Assembly: GCA_020633075.1 (NCBI GenBank)
Contig: JACKEI010000002.1
Span: 868,001 to 932,000, forward strand
DNA length: 64,000 nt
Direction of reading: 5' to 3'
From: Sandaracinaceae bacterium
GTDB lineage: Bacteria; Myxococcota_A; Polyangia; Polyangiales; Houyiibacteriaceae
Position numbers and translations under genes: made by a program. The notes beneath the pieces are model-generated. The model was given only the letters and a program-made list of their open reading frames with translations. It was not told the origin of the DNA and searched no databases. Within the stretch, counting starts at the first letter, position 1, and every line of letters starts with the position of its first letter. This document shows positions 58,591-64,000 of the stretch, one piece after another.

Positions 58591-60042
58591 ATGTCAATGC
58601 GCTTTGCACCCACCTTGCCGCCCCCTTCGCCCCCGAACGGACCCCACCGCACACGGCGAAGTGCAAGAATCGTACTGTTTCTAAGCGGTTTCCGACGCCT
58701 ACTGGGCTACGTGCTGGCCGCCCTCTGCGGGGGCGCGTTGGTCGTCGCGGCGGTGCCTTTTGCGCACGCGACCGGTGGCGACGACGAGTCAGGCGATCTC
58801 AGCCCCTTCGCCAACCTCGGGGTGCTGGCTCGGGCGCTCGCCCACGTGGAGGTCAGCTACGTGGAGCCGGTGGACAGCGCGCGCCTCGTGCAGGGGGCCA
58901 TCCGCGGCATGCTGGCCAGCCTGGATCCCCACACCACCTACCTGGACCCGGACGAGTACGCGATGCTGCGCAACGACGCGGAGGGGCGCTTCGCGGGCAT
59001 CGGCGTAGAGGTGGGGGTGCGCGATGGTTGGCTGGTGGTGCTGGGGGTGCTGCCCGAGAGTCCGGCGGAGCGCGCGGGGCTGCTGCCCGGTGACCGCTTC
59101 TTGGTCATCGAGGGGCGCGAGGCGCGCGACATGCGCCTGGGGGACGCCATCCGGCTCATGCGGGGCGAGGTGGGCACGCTGGTGCGCGTCACGCTCCGGC
59201 GCGAGGGCGACCCCGCCGATCTTCGTGTGGAGCTGCGCCGCGGCTACGTCGAGGTGGACGCGGTCAGCTCCCTGCTGCTTCCGGATGGTGTGCTCTACGT
59301 GCGCCTCTACACCTTCTCCGACAACACCACGCCGGCCTTGCGTGCGGCGATCGACGCGGCCCTCACGGCGCGCCCGGAGGGGCTGCGGGGGGTGGTGTTG
59401 GACCTGCGCAACAACGGCGGGGGCTTACTGCACCAGGCGGTGCTCGTGAGCGACGAGTTCCTGGACTCCGGGGTCATCGTGACCACGCGCGGTCGCGGCG
59501 GGGTGCAGCTCTTCGAGAGCCGCGCGCACACGGCGGGCACGCGTCCGCGCTGGCCCATGGTGGTGCTCGTGAACGGGCTCACCGCGAGCGCCTCGGAGAT
59601 CGTCGCGGGTGCGCTGCGCGACCACGAGCGCGCGCTCATCATCGGGACGCGCACGTTCGGGAAGGGCAGCGTGCAGAACGTGATCGAGCTGCCCGACGGG
59701 AGCGCCATGAAGCTCACTGTCGCGCGCTACTACACGCCCAGCGGTCGCTCCATCCAGGCGGAGGGCATCGTGCCCGACATCGAGGTGGTGCAGCTGCCGT
59801 CCAGTGTGGTGCGCGCGGCCGGGGGCAGCGCGTTCAGCGAGCGCTCTCTCGAGGGTCACCTGGACGGAGAGCTGCCCGCGCCCGAGAGCGCCGCACCGGA
59901 GCCGGGTCGCGACGCGGAGCGCAGCGGCGGCCGCGGTCCGCGGGCCCCCAGCTTCGAGCACGACGTGCAGGCCCGCACCGCCCTCGACACCCTGCGCGCC
60001 ATCATCCGTGCGAACGCCAGCGAGCGGAGCGCCGCGCGGTAG
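58591..60042 (+). CDS. C-terminal processing peptidase (S41 family, CtpA/Prc-like)
   Basis: 483 residues. Signal anchor at ~38-60 (LGYVLAALCGGALVVAAVPF). Then the N-terminal helical part (VSYVEPVDSARLVQGAIRGM, SLDPHTTYLDPDEY), a PDZ domain ~135-215 (GIGVEVGVRDGWLVVLGVLP, AGLLPGDRFLVIEG), and the S41 core with LRNNGGGLLHQAV, catalytic Ser in TASASEIVAGAL and Lys in GTRTFGKGSVQNVIELPDGS. A ~70-residue Pro/Arg tail follows. Periplasmic protease that trims C termini of envelope proteins. The ATG at 58597 is an equally close start. Confidence 0.93.
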   Translation: MSMRFAPTLPPPSPPNGPHRTRRSARIVLFLSGFRRLLGYVLAALCGGALVVAAVPFAHATGGDDESGDLSPFANLGVLARALAHVEVSYVEPVDSARLVQGAIRGMLASLDPHTTYLDPDEYAMLRNDAEGRFAGIGVEVGVRDGWLVVLGVLPESPAERAGLLPGDRFLVIEGREARDMRLGDAIRLMRGEVGTLVRVTLRREGDPADLRVELRRGYVEVDAVSSLLLPDGVLYVRLYTFSDNTTPALRAAIDAALTARPEGLRGVVLDLRNNGGGLLHQAVLVSDEFLDSGVIVTTRGRGGVQLFESRAHTAGTRPRWPMVVLVNGLTASASEIVAGALRDHERALIIGTRTFGKGSVQNVIELPDGSAMKLTVARYYTPSGRSIQAEGIVPDIEVVQLPSSVVRAAGGSAFSERSLEGHLDGELPAPESAAPEPGRDAERSGGRGPRAPSFEHDVQARTALDTLRAIIRANASERSAAR

Positions 60043-60080
60043 CGCCCCGGTGCGCTTCCTCTGGGCAGCGAGGCGACGCC

Positions 60081-60104
60081 GCTGGCCGAGCTAGCCGGCC
60101 CAGC
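60081..60104. terminator. Imperfect hairpin between convergent protease and folA
   Basis: GCTGGCC (60081-60087) can pair with GGCCCAGC (60097-60104) with one bulged base. It overlaps the folA stop; no T-tract, so weak. Confidence 0.25.
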
Positions 60105-60657
60105 CGACCAAGGTGACAGGGACGCGCTCCAGCCACGTGAAGGTGACCCCCGGGGTCTCGCCGGGGCGCGTGTCGATCACGCGGAAGTCTTCTTCCGGGT
60201 ACGTGAAGAAGGTGTCGCCGTCCTCGACGGGCTGGTCGACCTCCGTCAGCACCAGCTGCGTCACCAGGGGCAGCGCCGCCGCGTAGAGTTCGCCGCCACC
60301 GATGACGTAGGGCATGGCCTCACCGCGCACGGACTCGAGCGCGGCGTCCAGGCTGGGGCACACGCGCACCCCGTCGGCCCGATACTCCGGGTTGCGCGAG
60401 ATGACCACGTTGGTGCGCCCCGGCAGCGGCTTGCCGATGCTCTCGTAGGTCTTGCGGCCCATCAGCACGGGGTGGCCCAGCGTGGTGCGCTTGAAGTGCT
60501 GGAGGTCCTCCTTGACGCGGAACACCAGCTGGTTGTCGCGCCCGATGGCGTGGCCGCGCTTGGCCCGCGCCACGATCAGACCAAGGGGCGCGAGCTCACC
60601 CGGCGCGAGGGCTTGCGCGGTGGCGTCCGCGTCGGCGGGAGGCGGCGGCGTGCTCAT
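60091..60657 (-). CDS. folA: Dihydrofolate reductase
   Basis: 188 residues. DHFR fold: LGLIVARAKRGHAIGRDNQL, VKEDLQHFKRTTLGHPVLMG with the catalytic acid region, RKTYESIGKPLPGRTNVVIS (NADPH site), YVIGGGELYAAAL. Regenerates tetrahydrofolate from the dihydrofolate that ThyA makes. About 20 extra N-terminal residues (Pro/Ala-rich) precede the domain. The Trp of the common LPW motif is Phe (LVFRV). Overlaps the thyA stop (ATGA). Confidence 0.95.
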   Translation of the reverse strand: MSTPPPPADADATAQALAPGELAPLGLIVARAKRGHAIGRDNQLVFRVKEDLQHFKRTTLGHPVLMGRKTYESIGKPLPGRTNVVISRNPEYRADGVRVCPSLDAALESVRGEAMPYVIGGGELYAAALPLVTQLVLTEVDQPVEDGDTFFTYPEEDFRVIDTRPGETPGVTFTWLERVPVTLVGWAG

Positions 60658-61496
60658 ACGGCGACGGGCGCCTTGATGGCGGGATGCGGGTCGTAGCCCT
60701 CGAAGACCACGTGCTCTGCCGTGAAGGCCTCGAGCTCCGTCACGCTCGGGTCGAGGCGCAGCGTGGGCAGCGGGCGCGGCGCTCGCGAGAGCTGGAGCGC
60801 GGCCTGCTCCTCGTGGTTGCGGTACAGGTGCACGTCGCCGAAGGTGTGCACGAAGTCGCCCACCTCGAGCCCGGTCACCTGCGCGATCATGGCCGTGAGC
60901 AGGGCGTAGCTGGCGATGTTGAAGGGCACTCCCAGGAACACGTCCGCGCTGCGCTGGTACAGCTGACAGCTGAGGCGACCCTCGGCCACGTAGAACTGGA
61001 AGAGGGTGTGGCAGGGGGGCAGGGCGACTTGGTCGGCCTCGCCGGGGTGCCAGCCGCTCACGATCAACCGGCGGCTCTCGGGGTTGCGGCGGATCTCCGC
61101 GACCACGTTGGCTAGCTGGTCCACGCCGTCGCGCGCGTAGCTCCCGTCCGGCAGGCGGGTGGCTCCGAAGTTGCGCCACTGGTGCCCGTACACCGGTCCC
61201 AGGTCCCCTGCCTCGCGCCCGAAGCGCGCCGTCTGCTCGGCGGTGGCCCACTCGTCCCAGATGGTGACCCCGCGGGCCTTGAGCCAGTCGTTGTGCGTCT
61301 CGCCGTGGATGAACCAGAGCAGCTCGTTGACCACGCTCTTGGTGTGCACCTTCTTGGTGGTGAGCAGCGGGAAGCCCTCGCTCAGGTCCACGCGCAGCTG
61401 GTACCCGAAGAGCGAGCGCGTCCCGGTCCCCGTGCGGTCGCCGCGCAGCCGGCCCTGCTCCAGCACGTCTCGCAGCAGCTGCAGGTACGCTCTCAC
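60654..61496 (-). CDS. thyA: Thymidylate synthase (ThyA)
   Basis: 280 residues. Methylates dUMP to dTMP with methylene-tetrahydrofolate. Nucleophile Cys in ALPPCHTLFQFYV; RTGTGTRSLFGYQLRVDL, LLTTKKVHTKSVVNELLWF, YQRSADVFLGVPFNIASYAL and VHTFGDVHLYRNH are all family-typical. GTG start, overlapping the mlaD stop (GTGA). With folA forms the usual thyA-folA pair. Confidence 0.97.
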   Translation of the reverse strand: MRAYLQLLRDVLEQGRLRGDRTGTGTRSLFGYQLRVDLSEGFPLLTTKKVHTKSVVNELLWFIHGETHNDWLKARGVTIWDEWATAEQTARFGREAGDLGPVYGHQWRNFGATRLPDGSYARDGVDQLANVVAEIRRNPESRRLIVSGWHPGEADQVALPPCHTLFQFYVAEGRLSCQLYQRSADVFLGVPFNIASYALLTAMIAQVTGLEVGDFVHTFGDVHLYRNHEEQAALQLSRAPRPLPTLRLDPSVTELEAFTAEHVVFEGYDPHPAIKAPVAV

Positions 61497-62704
61497 GGAG
61501 CTGCCTCTCCGCCACCGGCCGCGGCGGGCGCGGCGCTGTCCGCCGGCGGAGGGTCCCCGGTGAACTCGTACTCGGACTCCAGCGGGGTGGCGCGGACCGG
61601 GCGGCGGGCCTCGTCGCGGCGCACGGAGTAGCGCACCAGGGCGCGTAGGATCTCGTTGCGCTCGAGGTCGCCCACCAGGCGCTTCACGTCCTCGTAGATG
61701 CTGGGGTCCTGCAGCAGCCCGCCGATGGTGCCCCGGCCGGCGCGGACGTCCGCGGTGATGGAGGCGAGGTCGTCGCTGGCCCGCGTGAGGTTGGCGAGCA
61801 GCTCTTGGCCCGTGTCGCCGTAGAGGAAGCCGTGCACGGTGCCGTCGTTGGTGCGCACGTCCTCGAGGAGGGTAGCGACCTCGCCAGTGGCGCGGCCGAT
61901 GTTGACCATGGCTTCGCGGCCCTCGTCCCCGTAGATGAGCGCGTGGGCGCTGCCGTCGCCGCGCTCCACCTCTTCCGCCACGCGCCGCAGGCTGCGTGCG
62001 GTGCGCGCAAACTCGTCGCTGGTGGCGCGCAGGTTGCCCAGCGTGGCGTCGATCTCGGCCGCCGTGCCCTCGTCGGTCATCAGGTGCTGGATGGCGCCGT
62101 CGCCGTTGGCCAGCATGTCGGTGACGCGCGCGAGGTTCGCGGCGATGCGCGTGACGTCGTGACTGAAGGCCTGGTCGCGGAACGGGTCGGTCGCGAGGCG
62201 CAGGTTCTCCGCGGTGCCCTGGACCTCGGTCATGGCGCTTCCGGCGAGGGCCATCAGGTCGCCGCTGGTGCTCGCCGGGAGGGGTTCGGCTGGATCCCAG
62301 GTGGGGAGGGTCCGGCGGCCGACCGTGATCTGCATGAGCTTGTCGCCCAGCATGCCCTTGCTGCCGATGGAGACCACGCTCGACCCTGCCTCGAACTCCC
62401 CCTCGGTGCCCACGCGGCGACCCCGAATGAGCGCGGCCGCGTCGTTGATGACGTCGAAGCGCACCTCGATGCGGCCGTCCTCGGCGAACTCGACCGAGCT
62501 GACCGAGCCCACGTTGACCCCGGCCACCGTGACGACGCTGCCTGGCCGCAGCCCATCCACCGTGTCGAAGATGGCGACGAACTCGGTCTTGCGCGTGAAC
62601 AGGTTCTGCTGCGCGCCCACCACGAAGGCGAGCGTCGCGGTGATGCCCAAGGCCACCGTCACGAAGAGCCCTACGCGGAGCTGGGTCTTTTGGTTCGCTT
62701 TCAT
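61493..62704 (-). CDS. mlaD: MlaD/MCE-family lipid-transport protein
   Basis: 403 residues. N-terminal membrane anchor ~10-30 (VGLFVTVALGITATLAFVVG). MCE domain ~38-125 (FDTVDGLRPGSVVTVAGVNV, GSKGMLGDKLMQITVG). Then a long helical region ~150-350 with amphipathic repeats (LLEDVRTNDGTVHGFLYGD, ITADVRAGRGTIGGLLQD), the needle/tunnel-forming part of long MCE proteins. Pro/Ala tail. Hexamerises to shuttle lipids across the periplasm. 1 bp after mlaF; stop overlaps the thyA GTG. Confidence 0.9.
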   Translation of the reverse strand: MKANQKTQLRVGLFVTVALGITATLAFVVGAQQNLFTRKTEFVAIFDTVDGLRPGSVVTVAGVNVGSVSSVEFAEDGRIEVRFDVINDAAALIRGRRVGTEGEFEAGSSVVSIGSKGMLGDKLMQITVGRRTLPTWDPAEPLPASTSGDLMALAGSAMTEVQGTAENLRLATDPFRDQAFSHDVTRIAANLARVTDMLANGDGAIQHLMTDEGTAAEIDATLGNLRATSDEFARTARSLRRVAEEVERGDGSAHALIYGDEGREAMVNIGRATGEVATLLEDVRTNDGTVHGFLYGDTGQELLANLTRASDDLASITADVRAGRGTIGGLLQDPSIYEDVKRLVGDLERNEILRALVRYSVRRDEARRPVRATPLESEYEFTGDPPPADSAAPAAAGGGEAAP

Positions 62705-62705
62705 G

Positions 62706-63476
62706 TCAGATGGCGTTTCCGGGTTGCAGCGCCCGCGGCTCCTCGGCCGCGTTGCCTTCGATGAAGTCTTTCACGCGCGGGTCCTGACACGTGACGATAT
62801 CGCGGATGCCGCCGCTGAAGATGATGCCGCCACCGTCGATCATGGCGATGCGGTTGCTGACGCGGATGGCGGTGTACATGTCGTGGGTCACCACCACGGA
62901 GGTGATGTTCAGCGTGCTCTGCAGGTGCAGGATCAGGTCGATGATGCGGTTGATGTTGATCGGATCGAGCCCCGTCGTGGGCTCGTCGTAGAGCAGCACG
63001 TCGGGGCGCATGGCGATCGCGCGGGCCAGCCCGACGCGCTTCTTCATACCGCTCGAGAGGCCCCCCGGCCATTGATCCTGTTTGCCGGCGAGCCCCACGT
63101 AGCCGAGGCTCTCGTGGACGCGCGCTTCTATCTCGTCCTCGCTGAGCTCCCCGGCCGAGCGCAGCCCATACGCCACGTTCTCGCCGACCGTCATGGAGTC
63201 GAAGAGCGCCGCCGCTTGGAAGAGCATGGCGATGCGCCGCCGGATGGGCAGGTACTCGGGCTCGGTGAGGCCCGAGATGCGCTGACCGTCGAAGATGATC
63301 TCCCCCTCGTCGATGCTCAGGAGCCCGATCAGCATGCGCAGCATGACGCTCTTGCCCTGACCAGACCCGCCGATGATGGTGAGGGCCTCACCCTCCTCGA
63401 TGGAGAGGTCCAGGCCCCGGTAGATGACCTTGGGCCCAAACGCCTTCTTCACGCCGCGAAACTCGATGAGGGCCAC
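62706..63476 (-). CDS. mlaF: MlaF-type ABC transporter ATPase
   Basis: 256 residues. Walker A GGSGQGKSVMLR, Q-loop LFQAAALFDSMTVGENVAYG (the Mla/MCE-type wording), signature GGLSSGMKKRVGLARAI, Walker B LLYDEPTTGLDP, H-loop VTHD. Energises MCE lipid transport with a permease MlaE, but no mlaE is adjacent. GTG start with TATCCT 7 nt upstream; an in-frame extension to 63545 is not family-like. Divergent from a lipoprotein gene. Confidence 0.93.
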   Translation of the reverse strand: MALIEFRGVKKAFGPKVIYRGLDLSIEEGEALTIIGGSGQGKSVMLRMLIGLLSIDEGEIIFDGQRISGLTEPEYLPIRRRIAMLFQAAALFDSMTVGENVAYGLRSAGELSEDEIEARVHESLGYVGLAGKQDQWPGGLSSGMKKRVGLARAIAMRPDVLLYDEPTTGLDPININRIIDLILHLQSTLNITSVVVTHDMYTAIRVSNRIAMIDGGGIIFSGGIRDIVTCQDPRVKDFIEGNAAEEPRALQPGNAI

Positions 63477-63483
63477 GCGCGTG

Positions 63484-63489
63484 AGGATA
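63484..63489 (-). promoter_or_regulatory. -10 hexamer TATCCT, 7 nt from mlaF GTG
   Basis: TATCCT, 7 nt, GTG (63476) on the minus strand; leaderless-type start for the mlaF-mlaD-thyA-folA operon. Confidence 0.5.
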
Positions 63490-63580
63490 GCAGGTGGTGA
63501 GCGAGGAGCCCGACCGACCTTCGCTCTGCAACCCAGGCATCCCACACTGTGCGCGGGTGGTGTGCGGCGGGCCCATGCGA

Positions 63581-63586
63581 TAGGGT
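63581..63586 (+). promoter_or_regulatory. -10 hexamer TAGGGT, 6 nt from GTG 63593
   Basis: TAGGGT, CAGCGC, GTG on the plus strand. With the mlaF element it makes a divergent pair of leaderless-type promoters in a 116-bp gap. Confidence 0.5.
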
Positions 63587-63592
63587 CAGCGC

Positions 63593-64000
63593 GTGCTTGC
63601 TCGGCTCGGCGTGTGCGTGCCCTTGGTGCTCCTCGGTGCCCTGGCGCTCACGGGCTGCGGCGAGCCTGCCCAGGACTCGTCCAGCGCGCTCCGCGCGCGC
63701 GCGGAGCCGTATTTCCGTGAATTCGAGGAGTTCGACGCCTGGGCCCGTCGCAATTTCGACGCTGACCTCGCGCTGCGCGACGCCCGCGCGCTGGAGGAGA
63801 CGGTGTTCGCCCCCATCCGGCGTGAGCGGCACATTCTGGCGGCTTGGGTGGAGCGCGAAGGGGCCGACCCCCGGCAGGTGGGGCTGCGCACCGAGACTGC
63901 CCTGACCTTCGACTGGGTGGAGCTGCGCGGGGTCCCGATGCTGTCGCGCCTGTCGGTGGCCGAGGCCTCGCTGGCCGACCCGCGCACGCCCCGCGCGCCG
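63593..64000 (+). CDS. Lipoprotein, unknown function (3' end outside window)
   Basis: 136 codons to the window edge without a stop. GTG start, signal peptide VCVPLVLLGALALTGC with a good lipobox (LTGC). The mature part is helical and charged (EPYFREFEEFDAWARRNFDA, ETVFAPIRRERHILAAWVER). I do not recognise it. Divergent from mlaF, so an envelope-lipid connection is possible by position only. Confidence 0.7.
   Translation, partial: MLARLGVCVPLVLLGALALTGCGEPAQDSSSALRARAEPYFREFEEFDAWARRNFDADLALRDARALEETVFAPIRRERHILAAWVEREGADPRQVGLRTETALTFDWVELRGVPMLSRLSVAEASLADPRTPRAP

Overview
This is 64 kb of G+C-rich, densely coded chromosomal DNA. It has no tRNA or rRNA gene, IS element, prophage or CRISPR array that I can see, and no gene-free stretch longer than about 230 bases. 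The gene content points to the Myxococcota, probably a Polyangia/Sandaracinus-like lineage, though the species cannot be named from this. The pointers are two PknB-type Ser/Thr kinases, a TIGR04563-type small DNA-binding protein, an MXAN_5187-type protein, a lipoprotein with EGF and Myxococcus-type cysteine-rich repeats, several PEGA and HEAT-repeat proteins, a DUF4388/DnaJ protein and a large chemosensory operon.

Layout. 1-9.5 kb: a DUF4388-J-TPR protein (cut by the left edge), an alpha/beta hydrolase, cysS with a small membrane protein, a TetR regulator divergent from an orphan hisD, a PilZ protein divergent from a polytopic Ser/Thr kinase, and a CaiB/BaiF CoA-transferase. 9.6-18 kb: surface proteins (EGF/cysteine-rich lipoprotein, beta-barrel with TSP3 repeats, HEAT-repeat secreted protein, jelly-roll lipoprotein) and the xth-hflX pair. 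18-22 kb: a translationally coupled Ser/Thr kinase (PEGA) - TPR - periplasmic-binding lipoprotein operon. 22-37.6 kb: housekeeping genes (pcnB, alaS, recO) mixed with a DsbA-like tandem protein, a coiled-coil protein, a GST, a YchJ protein, an acyl-CoA synthetase, a Crp/Fnr regulator and a Tgl/PilW-like plus RodZ-like pair. 38.2-47.9 kb: a chemosensory operon (receiver, cheA, two cheW, HEAT, cheR, cheB, then GAF, cheY and an unknown) with no receptor gene. 47.9-58.5 kb: a five-PEGA outer-membrane protein plus a FecR-like protein, tmk, an ECF sigma factor coupled to a 1,442-residue FecR/VIT/VWA/TPR protein, a triple-YbjQ membrane protein, a hydrolase and a ribbon-helix-helix protein. 58.6-64 kb: a C-terminal processing protease and a coupled mlaF-mlaD-thyA-folA operon that lacks mlaE.

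The most general signal is in the starts. Many genes that head transcription units have a sigma70-type -10 hexamer (TANNNT or a close variant) exactly 6-7 nt before an ATG or GTG start and no Shine-Dalgarno. This is the geometry expected for leaderless mRNAs, and it fixes several start codons. Inside operons the genes are instead coupled by ATGA, GTGA or TGATG overlaps. The best candidates for undescribed systems are the ECF sigma / FecR-VIT-VWA pair, the kinase-TPR-binding-protein operon and the receptor-less, HEAT-containing chemosensory operon.

All family assignments were made by eye from motifs. No database search was run.
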